From: a virus
Direction: 5' to 3' (one strand)
Length of the DNA stretch: 31,391 bases
Virus record (IMG/VR): IMGVR_UViG_3300044620_000987
Location: 1 to 31,391 of that record
This document shows positions 1-6,331 of the stretch, piece after piece; the first letter of the stretch is position 1; each line of letters begins with the position of its first letter. The translations under genes and the position numbers were made by a program. The notes below the pieces were generated by a model, which was given only the letters and a program-made list of their open reading frames with translations, was not told the DNA's origin and did not search any database.

Positions 1-1
1 A

Positions 2-247
2 GTGGTAGAGACTATCAGTCTCTCCGAAGTTATAGCCAACGGCTATAACATTGGCCTGCCTACTACCGACAAGTACGGTCGTATCGTCTACACGCTTACG
101 CGTACGTCTGACGGTAAAACCATCCGCATCCAACAAGATGGCGGTCAATCAAAGATTGAAATACGCCGTTGTCCAAACGGTTGGTCGAACAACGATGGTT
201 CGATTAAAATCGAACCAGATGCGCATAAAGCGTACCTCGTAGCTTAA
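2..247 (+). CDS. hypothetical protein, probably 5'-truncated by the window edge
   Basis: The frame is open from the first bases; a GTG at position 2 could be a start, but the reading frame may equally begin before the window. The 81 visible residues are beta-rich and polar, with no recognised motif and no membrane segment. Base composition is more GC-rich than the operons downstream. A compact hairpin with a run of seven T follows the stop, so this is the last gene of its transcript. No function can be assigned. Confidence 0.55.
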   Translation: MVETISLSEVIANGYNIGLPTTDKYGRIVYTLTRTSDGKTIRIQQDGGQSKIEIRRCPNGWSNNDGSIKIEPDAHKAYLVA

Positions 248-258
248 CGCTACGGGGT

Positions 259-277
259 ACCGCTTTGCGGTTTTTTT
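259..277 (+). terminator. Rho-independent terminator
   Basis: The stem ACCGC/GCGGT closes on a TTT loop and is followed by seven T. It lies 12 bases after the stop of the first gene and ends that transcript. Confidence 0.85.
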
Positions 278-302
278 CTAATCGTTTTAAACGTACACAA
301 AA

Positions 303-410
303 ATGGAATACATTATCGGTATTGTGCAGCTATTACCCCTTGTAATAACCGTCTCAGCAATTTTCTACGTCGGTCTTTTGACTCTCGTAGAAAAAGATAA
401 TAGCAAATAA
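303..410 (+). CDS. small single-pass membrane protein
   Basis: A 35-residue frame starts at an ATG preceded by A-rich sequence (ACAAAA), the usual start context here. Residues about 4-29 form one hydrophobic helix (IIGIVQLLPLVITVSAIFYV), followed by a short charged tail ending EKDNSK. It lies between a terminator and the gene at 428, with 17 bases to the next start. Tiny membrane proteins recur in this part of the window (1047, 2245, 6939). Function unknown; the evidence is the start context and the clear transmembrane pattern only. Confidence 0.5.
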   Translation: MEYIIGIVQLLPLVITVSAIFYVGLLTLVEKDNSK

Positions 411-427
411 CGACAAAAACAGGGAGA

Positions 428-664
428 ATGAAACAGTTTCAAATAACCATAACGTGGGATAGAATGCGCGAAGGCAAATTTCCCACTACAGAACTCAAAG
501 CCATAGATAATAGTGTTAACATCGAAATAAAAAGGATTGAACCTTTTGAAGACGAGGTTACTATATCTATGAGTATCGAAGACCATGAGAATGAATTAAA
601 TGTAGCCTATCAATTAGGCGCATTACTTCATTCAATATCTGTATCTCGATACGAAGTTCAATAA
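428..664 (+). CDS. hypothetical protein, 78 aa
   Basis: Small soluble acidic protein with no recognised domain. The start has one of the few purine-rich leaders here (AGGGAGA just before ATG). Predicted pattern: two beta-rich segments (residues 2-10 and 28-50) and a C-terminal helix (about 58-72). A long stem-loop that could act as a terminator begins four bases after the stop. No function is proposed. Confidence 0.65.
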   Translation: MKQFQITITWDRMREGKFPTTELKAIDNSVNIEIKRIEPFEDEVTISMSIEDHENELNVAYQLGALLHSISVSRYEVQ

Positions 665-667
665 TCT

Positions 668-745
668 TAAACAACAAGGGTGAGCTTAGACATCGTCAGT
701 ATCGTCGATTCAGCTGAGATTAACGTCGAAGCCCCTTGTTGTTTT
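668..745 (+). terminator. long-stem terminator enclosing a 52-nt structured insert
   Basis: The arms 668-680 and 733-745 are perfectly complementary over 13 bp and run into a T tract. Instead of a short loop they enclose 52 nt containing further self-complementary words (AGCT...AGCT, TCGA...TCGA). This is either a terminator with an elaborate apical domain or a small structured RNA ending in one. The tRNA-Met begins five bases later. Confidence 0.6.
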
Positions 746-750
746 TACAT

Positions 751-822
751 TGTGCGGTAGAGCAGTGGTAGCTTGCTTGGCTCATAACCAAGAGGTCGGT
801 GGTTCGAATCCATCCCGCGCAA
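751..822 (+). tRNA. tRNA-Met (CAT)
   Basis: A complete cloverleaf can be drawn. The acceptor is TGTGCGG with CCGCGCA (one G-T pair), the D stem GAGC/GCTT, the anticodon arm CTTGG-CTCATAA-CCAAG with anticodon CAT, the variable loop AGGTC, and the T arm GGTGG-TTCGAAT-CCATC. CCA is not encoded. Elongator, initiator and tRNA-Ile2 (modified CAT) were not distinguished. It is the most canonical tRNA in the window together with the Leu gene at 5062. Confidence 0.88.
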
Positions 823-837
823 CAAATCATTTCTAAC

Positions 838-1050
838 ATGTTAAAACTACTAAAATTTATCGGAATGTTCCTTGCCACAGTTATTGCTATTGCAGTAATG
901 GTTTCAGGAACTATTGCAGTTTTCGCTTTTTTAAGCGGTAACGGGTTCTCAATTTTCTGCAACTCAATGCAGCATCCAGCACTTGTAATAGTGTCTGTAA
1001 TTGGTGCATTAGTTTGTACAGGTATTTATGTAGAAATGCATAAGCCATGA
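838..1050 (+). CDS. small two-pass membrane protein, 70 aa
   Basis: The ATG at 838 is preferred over an upstream GTG in the same frame at 799, because that extension would lie inside the tRNA-Met gene. Two hydrophobic helices are visible, residues about 5-32 and 45-65, joined by a short polar loop containing a cysteine. The stop overlaps the next start in an ATGA arrangement, so the two small membrane proteins are probably translated together. Holin-like roles are possible for such proteins but nothing in the sequence shows it. Confidence 0.6.
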   Translation: MLKLLKFIGMFLATVIAIAVMVSGTIAVFAFLSGNGFSIFCNSMQHPALVIVSVIGALVCTGIYVEMHKP

Positions 1051-1130
1051 AAATAGACGCAGACTTCGAAGAACTTGTGTCAGCCGTTGTAGTAATACTC
1101 CTCGTTGTAGGAGTATTGCTATTAGCGTGA
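1047..1130 (+). CDS. very small membrane protein, 27 aa
   Basis: It starts in the ATGA overlap with the preceding gene. The first ten residues are acidic (KIDADFEELV), followed by a single hydrophobic helix ending LLLA. The overlap and the clean acidic-then-membrane layout support it; the length alone would not. It is followed directly by the 1.1-kb non-coding block. Function unknown. Confidence 0.45.
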   Translation: MKIDADFEELVSAVVVILLVVGVLLLA

Positions 1131-1134
1131 TGCA

Positions 1135-2240
1135 AAGTATCGGCACTCTTCCTTTAACCGAGTGTCTATCCAGTAAGCTACTGGCGTACTAATAGACTAC
1201 AGTAATGTCTATTATCCGTGGGCGTATATGAAAGTATACGTAGTGGATACGGATGGGGAAAACTCATCCATAAGCATACTTGTCTACCTACAGGATTGTA
1301 AAATATCCACGGTGTATGCGTTAAGGAGCTTGCTCTGAACTAACAGACACGGCTGTTTATGGTCGTTAGGATAAAACCAGTAATGGTGATAAAGTGAACC
1401 ACTTTAACAGGGTGAGTTTGCGTTAGGGTAACCTAATCCATGTAAACATGCAGACAATCAACACAGAGGACTATCGTCTGAGTGTTGAATCCCTGCCAAG
1501 GGATTTGAGTGTGAAAGCACAATAAGGGTATCTGTAGGAATTGACTCAAGAGTTTTACCAAAAACTCAAGGGTTGAAACCATTGCAAGTGGTGCGGTCAC
1601 AGTGTCACAAAGCAACGTAGACTGGTAATCTACACTGGGGTGTACTATCTAAACTTCTCAAAAGGAAGCATGATAGAGGCATGGTTGCACATCCTGGGTC
1701 TTGGTATTGTTTACTTAAACAATTAAAAAATTAAGCAAAAGCCAACCATCTTTCTAGCTGAAAATAGCGTTATCCCTCTGTAATATGAGGGCACAGTAAA
1801 TCCCGCAAGGATGACAATGTGATGTAGAATGAGTAAATCTAAGGTGAGGAGGCATCCTCTTTAGTCCGCAAGACACTTGGTTGAAAAGGAAGCATATATA
1901 AGCTGGAAAGTACATGGTAGTTAGTCTACTCGCTATCTGATATACTTTGGAGTAATTCAAAGTGTGTGTAAGTGACTGAAAGGTTACAAAATTATCAGAG
2001 TAAAGGTCAACACTCAGCCCTTGTATTAATGCACCATAACTCACTTCCCAAGGGTGAGCAGTTGTAATAATGTATCTTGCAGACCTTCTACTAAAGAGGT
2101 AAGACCTCGTTGAGAGCTGATATATTATTACAACTGAGTGCAGAGGGGTAACATAACAGGACTTTAGCGATTGGACTTCATACAATCGTAGCTTTTTGGT
2201 GAGGCAAAACCATCGCCTTCGGGCGCTTAAATTGAAAATA
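1135..2240 (+). ncRNA. candidate giant structured RNA, about 1.1 kb
   Basis: There is no convincing reading frame on the plus strand for about 1.1 kb, but complementary arms are very dense. Examples: a perfect 11-bp stem 2061-2071 with 2124-2134; AATAGAC/GTCTATT near 1189; GGATG/CATCC near 1251; TCAACAC/GTGTTGA near 1457-1490; AATCCCT-gcca-AGGGATT near 1490; GAGTTTT-acca-AAAACTC near 1551; GTAGA/TCTAC near 1617; CCCTC/GAGGG near 1774; GAGGA/TCCTC near 1845; ACTTTG/CAAAGT near 1943. Several loops are GNRA-like (GTAA, GAAA). Size, ornate structure and placement beside phage tRNAs recall GOLLD and ROOL RNAs, but I did not recognise either consensus. The boundaries and the strand are inferred from the plus-strand genes on both sides. 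Confidence 0.6.
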
Positions 2241-2244
2241 AACC

Positions 2245-2382
2245 ATGAAAAAAATACTTACCATCGTTGCAGCTATTATGCTGCTGTCTTCATGCACTGT
2301 AAGACGTGGATTACCATGTCCGTGCATGCATTGTTCAACAAATTCTGCTGTTAATACAGCAGAGAAAGGAGTTAGGCCATGA
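2245..2382 (+). CDS. small lipoprotein, 45 aa
   Basis: The N-terminus is a textbook lipoprotein signal: MKK, a hydrophobic core and the lipobox LLSSC, with Cys at residue 17 as the predicted lipidated residue. The mature peptide of about 29 residues contains three more cysteines (PCPCMHC) and no recognised domain. Its stop overlaps the start of the membrane protein at 2379 by ATGA. A tiny lipoprotein coupled to a membrane protein could be a lysis (spanin or holin) or superinfection-exclusion pair, but this is a guess from context. Confidence 0.7.
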   Translation: MKKILTIVAAIMLLSSCTVRRGLPCPCMHCSTNSAVNTAEKGVRP

Positions 2383-2567
2383 ATGTGTTTATATTCAGGT
2401 CGTCAATCGTACTTATGGCCTTTTCACTAATAGTAATATTAGTGATTATGGGTGTAGGAGCTTGTGGTTATAATATATCACAAGCAGTTTCATTATTTTC
2501 AACTATGGTAGTAACATTTTTGCTATCTGTAGTTGGGTTAACATATTCAGTAGACAAACTTAAATAA
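2379..2567 (+). CDS. two-pass inner-membrane protein, 62 aa
   Basis: Two hydrophobic helices at residues about 7-29 and 35-55 are separated by a short GYNISQ loop, with a lysine-containing C-terminus. It starts in the ATGA overlap with the lipoprotein gene, suggesting the two act together at the host envelope. No family recognised. Confidence 0.6.
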   Translation: MNVFIFRSSIVLMAFSLIVILVIMGVGACGYNISQAVSLFSTMVVTFLLSVVGLTYSVDKLK

Positions 2568-2575
2568 CCTATACC

Positions 2576-2974
2576 GTGAACACACAGAAAAAAATCACCG
2601 CAAAAGAAACAATTGCACAGCAATTGTTTGAAAACACCACGTCACAGTTTCCATCATCTCTGATTACAGAGATTTTGGAAAGGCTTGAAGACACTCGAGA
2701 ATACTCGAGTATCTCAGGTAACTACGACCACAGTGTGCAAAATTTGTCTGATGCTTGTTTTATAAGTACAGACGAGTTTAGCACTAAACTAGATAAGTTA
2801 CAAAAATATCACGAAAGTGATGAGTGTGACAAAGTGTCTAAATTAGTGGAGTTTGCTGAAAACACCCTTACACACAAAGAAGCGTGCTTTCTGGCAGTGA
2901 GCACCATGCATAGAATGAGTACAATGGAATCAGCATCCGGGCTCATTAAACTTCTGAAAGGGCTTGGAGGATGA
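2576..2974 (+). CDS. hypothetical helical protein upstream of the AAA+ ATPase
   Basis: The 132-residue protein starts at GTG (reading MNTQKK), eight bases after the previous stop. It is predicted mostly alpha-helical, acidic in the centre, and ends in glycine (KLLKGLGG). Its stop overlaps the AAA+ gene start by ATGA. That coupling suggests it is an accessory or substrate partner of the ATPase/VWA-like pair. No domain recognised. Confidence 0.7.
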   Translation: MNTQKKITAKETIAQQLFENTTSQFPSSLITEILERLEDTREYSSISGNYDHSVQNLSDACFISTDEFSTKLDKLQKYHESDECDKVSKLVEFAENTLTHKEACFLAVSTMHRMSTMESASGLIKLLKGLGG

Positions 2975-3810
2975 CTTACATCCTCTCTCCAGAGAAAGAA
3001 GCTGATATTATGGTACTGTTGTCTGAAAAAGGCAACAGTACTGTAAAATCTATGCTGATTTTCGGTGAACCCGGCGCTGGTAAAACTTCATTTGCAAAAT
3101 ACCTTGCAGATAGTATTGATGCGCATTTCATATTCGCACCATGCTATGATGGTATTAGCTCTGACCAGCTGTTATATAATTGGGACTTGGGTCTGCTTGT
3201 AGACGCAATGACCGATGAACAAACTAAAGGTCGTGAAGCTCTTAAAGACGGATTTCTCATTCAGGCTCTTAAAATGAGTCAGACGAGAAAAACCGTCTTA
3301 CTGCTTGATGAAATTGACAAAGCAAAACCCTCTGTCGATACATTCTTGCTGACTTATATGCAAGAGTGTATGTTTAATGACCCTATTCAAGGTGTCATTA
3401 AAGGTAATCCTGATAATCTCATCATTATAGCAACTTCCAATAAACGTCGTGATTTGGAAGATGCTCTTGATAGAAGGTTCACCCTGATTAGAGAGTTTTT
3501 CTTTCCCGCTAAAAACGAGTTGATGATGCAAATCAATACACACGGATACAATGAAGATAAAGTTAACTTTATTATTCGGGGTGTTCTTGAGTACAGAAAA
3601 TGTCCGGTTGAGCGTAAACCGTCTCAATCACAAATCTCTGATTTGTTTCGTGAACTGTCTGTCTTACACGAAAGTAAGTTAGGCAGGTCAACTGCTCGTA
3701 ACTTGAAAGTGAGAGCTTTGAAATATAAGCTGTCACAAATAGAGTCTGACCATATTATTGTACAAAAAGTCTTTCGTAATGTAGCAAAAAACTGGCAAAA
3801 TCTCTTATGA
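2971..3810 (+). CDS. MoxR-like AAA+ ATPase
   Basis: A 279-residue P-loop ATPase. Walker A GEPGAGKT is at residues 32-39, Walker B LLLDEID at 110-116, sensor-1 ATSN near 154-157, and the arginine-finger segment LDRRF at 166-170. The order, spacing and small size match single-module AAA+ proteins of the MoxR/RavA type, which remodel or load partner complexes and are usually encoded next to a VWA protein. Here the next gene overlaps the stop by four bases and could be such a partner. Known relatives act as chaperones in metal insertion or complex assembly; the phage role is unknown. Clamp-loader or helicase-loader functions cannot be excluded. Confidence 0.85.
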   Translation: MTYILSPEKEADIMVLLSEKGNSTVKSMLIFGEPGAGKTSFAKYLADSIDAHFIFAPCYDGISSDQLLYNWDLGLLVDAMTDEQTKGREALKDGFLIQALKMSQTRKTVLLLDEIDKAKPSVDTFLLTYMQECMFNDPIQGVIKGNPDNLIIIATSNKRRDLEDALDRRFTLIREFFFPAKNELMMQINTHGYNEDKVNFIIRGVLEYRKCPVERKPSQSQISDLFRELSVLHESKLGRSTARNLKVRALKYKLSQIESDHIIVQKVFRNVAKNWQNLL

Positions 3811-4589
3811 GAGACTATTATGCAATACAACGACACGTCTTAAGTAAAGGTAGTGTAGAATATACTTTTAAAAATGGCGTTACAAAAACCATTGATAAGA
3901 GTAACTACACTACCCTTACTAAGGGTGAACAACAGGCTGTTGCTAAATTTTTGGGTAAACAAAATCCTAAACCCCCAAACAGCAAAAAAAGCGAATCGGA
4001 TAAAGGTGGTCAAACTTTTAATCCGGCCGACTTAGAAATTCTTAAAAAAAAGAATGACCAAATGGTCATGAAATTCATTAAGAATTTTCAGCCTGTTACT
4101 GTAGGATATGAAGAAAAGTTGCACATACCAAAAGTATTTGCAGCCTTACTGTCACAACCACACACTGCATTTGAACAAGTACGCAAATACGAATACGAAA
4201 ACAAGGGTAAAATCTTGTTAATTGTAGACAAATATAGCGCATTTTGGCCACGTGAAAAAGCTAACCCTGAAATGTACGCTGCATTAGTAAATTTTACTAG
4301 CAAAGATAAAAATGTGCATCATGTAGTAGTCAGTGGAGAAGATTTAGAAAGCGGCCCTATGTATAAAAACCCAAAATTTTTAGGTAAATACGATAAACTG
4401 CTTTTTATATCACAAGGTTGTGGTACTTCTTACGCAATACCGAAAAACATCGCAAAAAAGATGACCTTTATTACAATCTTTGAAAAAGGTTGTAATTGTG
4501 GTTGTAGTCGAATTCGTCAACACGAACTTGACGGCTGCGATGTTCGGTATTCTATAAAAGATTGGGGTGACTTGCTTGCTTTAAAGTAA
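3807..4589 (+). CDS. possible VWA-like partner of the AAA+ ATPase, with cysteine-rich tail
   Basis: The 260-residue protein is coupled to the AAA+ gene by ATGA. The N-terminal third is basic and low-complexity around residues 50-70 (KPPNSKKSESDKGG). From about residue 134 it looks like a Rossmann/VWA-type fold: a hydrophobic strand ILLIVDKYSAF (136-146) at the position where a VWA MIDAS motif (DxSxS) would lie, then strands HHVVVSGEDL and KLLFISQG. The second MIDAS serine is not present, so metal binding may be lost. The C-terminus has clustered cysteines (205, 229, 231, 233, 244), which could bind zinc or iron. The VWA call rests on gene order and strand pattern. Confidence 0.5.
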   Translation: MRDYYAIQRHVLSKGSVEYTFKNGVTKTIDKSNYTTLTKGEQQAVAKFLGKQNPKPPNSKKSESDKGGQTFNPADLEILKKKNDQMVMKFIKNFQPVTVGYEEKLHIPKVFAALLSQPHTAFEQVRKYEYENKGKILLIVDKYSAFWPREKANPEMYAALVNFTSKDKNVHHVVVSGEDLESGPMYKNPKFLGKYDKLLFISQGCGTSYAIPKNIAKKMTFITIFEKGCNCGCSRIRQHELDGCDVRYSIKDWGDLLALK

Positions 4590-4605
4590 GTCACCCTATT
4601 ATTTT
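4565..4605 (+). terminator. hairpin overlapping the stop codon of the AAA+/VWA-like operon
   Basis: GGGTGACTT (4565-4573) pairs with AAGTCACCC (4588-4596). The hairpin includes the last codons and the stop of the preceding gene and is followed by a T-rich stretch, so it probably ends this operon. Confidence 0.6.
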
Positions 4606-5017
4606 CAAAGATGTAATTAATGTTTTATCAGTTCGTTTACTCGAGTTATTGGAAACTTTAATTGCTAATGTTATACAAGTAAATAAACACGATTACGTGT
4701 AATAAAAGAGACTTAATGTTAGTTGGCCTCTCTAGAGTAGAGCGTACAGTATATGTATTGTACAAACTGACAGTAAAGTTGAATTTATTTGAAAGTATAA
4801 TTAGCGTTTAAGCTACGCTGACGCAAGCAATTTCAAAAAGAGGCAGATTAGTTATGAACTAGCATCTGTCTTGTGGATAATAATAAGGTAACTACGAATG
4901 CTGCTCTAAAAGTTAATTATAAGGATACACTAGCGTGTAATAACACTGCACGGGGGGCTACGTTTTTAAATGTAGTTAAGCCTGTATTCTCTTGTCTTTG
5001 AATCTTATTAGAGTTGG
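4605..5017 (+). ncRNA. non-coding structured block upstream of tRNA-Leu
   Basis: About 410 bases without a credible gene but with many local stems: ACACG-atta-CGTGT near 4686; GTACA/TGTAC near 4745-4765; CAGAT...ATCTG enclosing TAGTT/AACTA near 4844-4871; ACAC-tagc-GTGT near 4926; and GGCTAC...GTAG-tta-AGCC near 4956-4983. It ends at a 15-bp terminator-like hairpin. The pattern fits a structured transcript running into the tRNA gene. Strand and ends are inferred. Confidence 0.45.
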
Positions 5018-5060
5018 GTAAAACTGTGTATTTATAAATAATACACAGTTTTACTTTTTA
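5018..5060 (+). terminator. strong 15-bp hairpin with T tract before tRNA-Leu
   Basis: Positions 5018-5032 and 5040-5054 form a perfect 15-bp stem with a 7-nt loop, followed by TTTTT. It is AT-rich but long. It lies one base before the tRNA-Leu gene, so it may end the upstream structured RNA or act as a processing hairpin. Confidence 0.7.
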
Positions 5061-5061
5061 T

Positions 5062-5146
5062 AGTGTTGTGGTGAAAAGGTAGACACGCAGGACTTAAAAT
5101 CCTGTGGTCCGAAAGGGCCGTGTGGGTTCGAGTCCCACCGACACTA
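5062..5146 (+). tRNA. tRNA-Leu (TAA)
   Basis: The 85-nt class II tRNA has acceptor AGTGTTG/CGACACT, anticodon arm CAGGA-CTTAAAA-TCCTG with anticodon TAA, a long variable arm (GGTCC-gaaa-GGGCC type), and T arm GTGGG-TTCGAGT-CCCAC. CCA is not encoded. It is structurally canonical, unlike the two other Leu-like elements at 6778 and 7387. Confidence 0.88.
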
Positions 5147-5149
5147 CTA

Positions 5150-5403
5150 TTGCGACACAGTTGTCACACGCTACCGAACACATGGGTAGTAAATTTTAGA
5201 GTAGTTACCAACGAATTTCATGGTTGGTTATCGTTTTCTAATTGTAGCGTGTATTTGGTGCGAATCAAATGCAATTCTAAACCCTGATTGAAACTGCATA
5301 GTAATATGCAGAACAGATGTAGCTGTATGGTGTATGCTACTATCAACTGTTGGGAGTCACCAGCGAGACCCCTATGGGGTGCTAAACCAATAGGTTATTT
5401 AGC
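5150..5403 (+). ncRNA. structured leader or RNA between tRNA-Leu and the OB-like gene
   Basis: No gene is visible. A perfect 9-bp stem, ACACGCTAC with GTAGCGTGT (about 5166-5252), encloses ACCAAC/GTTGGT. Then come ATTTG/CAAAT, CTGCATA-gtaa-TATGCAG (7 bp, GNRA loop, near 5296), TAGC/GCTA, ACCCC-tat-GGGGT near 5368, and a last hairpin GCTAAACC...TTTAGC (5381-5403) ending three bases before the ATG of the next gene. Either a free structured RNA or a long regulatory leader for the 5407 gene. Confidence 0.5.
5381..5403 (+). promoter_or_regulatory. hairpin abutting the start codon at 5407
   Basis: GCTAAA (5381-5386) pairs with TTTAGC (5398-5403), with an inner CC/GG pair closing an AATA loop. The stem ends three bases before the ATG at 5407, inside the region a 30S subunit would cover, so it could limit or control initiation. 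Confidence 0.4.
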
Positions 5404-5406
5404 TTT

Positions 5407-5772
5407 ATGCAAAACTACAACGAACAGGTAGGTCAGCTCACCGGAAAAGTGAGCGCTATCGCAGCACAAGAGCGTTTCAACGCCAATGGCAAAGGTTATT
5501 TTGTAAGCACTGTAGAGTGTGTTACAAAATCAGGTCAAACACAAGCAATCGTGGCGAACATGCCGCGTAAAGTGTTTGACACAGGTATCAAAGTTGGTAG
5601 CGACGTAACTGTCGCTATCAGCAAAGATTCTAACGGTGGTCTTTGGGCCAACGTTATTGGTAGCGCAGGTACAATCCTCTCTACTGACATCCTGGGTCAG
5701 TTTGAACTGACAGCCCCTCGTACCGCAAAAACAGAACTTGATGTTCTGTTCGGTAACGGTAACGGTAAGTAA
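5407..5772 (+). CDS. OB-fold-like protein, possible ssDNA-binding
   Basis: The 121-residue protein has a beta-rich core (about 6-88) resembling a small OB fold: a GKVSAIAAQERFNANGKG strand-turn, VSTVECVTKSG, QAIVANMP and GSDVTVAISKDSNGG. A flexible glycine-rich C-terminus ends FGNGNGK. It lacks the acidic -PF tip of typical SSB proteins. It follows a structured leader and ends at its own terminator, so it is a single-gene unit with higher GC than its neighbours, perhaps strongly expressed. A nucleic-acid-binding role is an inference from fold pattern only; a structural protein is possible. Confidence 0.6.
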   Translation: MQNYNEQVGQLTGKVSAIAAQERFNANGKGYFVSTVECVTKSGQTQAIVANMPRKVFDTGIKVGSDVTVAISKDSNGGLWANVIGSAGTILSTDILGQFELTAPRTAKTELDVLFGNGNGK

Positions 5773-5793
5773 TTACCAACCCTGAGTAATCTC

Positions 5794-5822
5794 ATAACAG
5801 GTGGGTTAAGCCTGTTATTTTT
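5794..5822 (+). terminator. Rho-independent terminator
   Basis: ATAACAGG (5794-5801) pairs perfectly with CCTGTTAT (5811-5818) and runs into TTTTT. It ends the 5407 gene and abuts the tRNA-like element beginning at 5822. Confidence 0.8.
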
Positions 5823-5916
5823 CGGCCTTATGGTAGTACAAGTTTTTTTGGTGGTGTGCAAATCTCCTAAATTTTTTTTCCTTGTGCGTAGAGTTCGAAT
5901 CTCTACAGGCCGACCA
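5822..5916 (+). tRNA. irregular tRNA-like element, encoded CCA
   Basis: TCGGCCT pairs with AGGCCGA, the T arm TAGAG-TTCGAAT-CTCTA is intact, and the 3' end reads ACCA (5913-5916), so CCA appears genome-encoded. The middle is abnormal. There is no normal D stem, only about nine bases between the acceptor and the next helix. That helix, ACAAG/CTTGT (5838-5842 with 5881-5885), closes a 38-nt loop flanked by runs of seven and eight T instead of a 7-nt anticodon loop. It could be a tRNA with an insertion, a decayed tRNA, or a tRNA-like processing signal. No anticodon can be assigned. Confidence 0.45.
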
Positions 5917-5931
5917 ACTAATAAAAAAAAT

Positions 5932-6331
5932 ATGCGACACTTAACAAGAGCATCTTACACAACAGATGAACTATCTGTCATACACAGTATGGCAATAGAT
6001 TTAGCTGAAGAAGGTAATAGTCTTAAAGACATTGCCGAAATCATCAGTACAAAATTGCACAGAACTACAAGTGCAATACGTCAACAAATGTACCTGCTTG
6101 GTGTAGGTAAAAGTTTTAAAGGGTACAAACCGAAATCAAAGCTTGTAAAATATGCGGAATACCAAACAAAGGAAGGCGAAACATTCGTCATATTCAAAAA
6201 AATCGGTAGCGATAACGCGCGAAGTACCGATAATCCGTACAGTAGCCGTAGAAAAAAGTCGGTTTCCAGAGGAAGACGAATATTTGTACGAGCGTGAGCT
6301 TTTTCAATTACGTAATGAGAATGTCATATGA
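5932..6331 (+). pseudogene. HTH-like gene with an apparent +1 frameshift at an A7 run
   Basis: The frame from the ATG at 5932 runs to a TGA at 6295-6297, but its last 31 residues are unnatural (SSRRKKSVSRGRRIFVRA). If one A is removed from the run at 6196-6202, reading moves to the next frame and continues with ordinary acidic-helical sequence (RFPEEDEYLYERELFQ) to a TGA at 6329-6331. That stop overlaps the next gene's ATG by ATGA, as elsewhere in this genome. The corrected product is 132 residues. Residues 9-58 resemble a helix-turn-helix/SANT-like module (GNSLKDIAEIISTKLHRTTS). It may be an assembly error, a true mutation, or slippage-dependent expression. Starts upstream of 5932 would lie in the tRNA-like element. 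Confidence 0.55.

Noticed and set aside
799-837. Upstream extension of the 838 gene
   Set aside because: The extension would be encoded by the tRNA-Met gene; a good ATG follows directly after the tRNA.
1433-1615. A 60-codon minus-strand frame
   Set aside because: Same non-coding block, overlapping several hairpins; no start context or partner gene.
1754-2185. A 143-codon minus-strand reading frame
   Set aside because: It lies across the dense stem-loop block on the strand opposite to all neighbours, and the translation is compositionally unlike the genes here. Structured RNA explains the region better.
1135-2240. Group I or group II intron
   Set aside because: The flanking genes are complete and unrelated, no split gene is visible, and I did not find the conserved group I core pairs or a group II domain V by eye. 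A covariance-model search would settle it.
5830-5931. Upstream extension of the 5932 gene
   Set aside because: It lies inside the tRNA-like element; the A-rich leader before 5932 is the typical start context.
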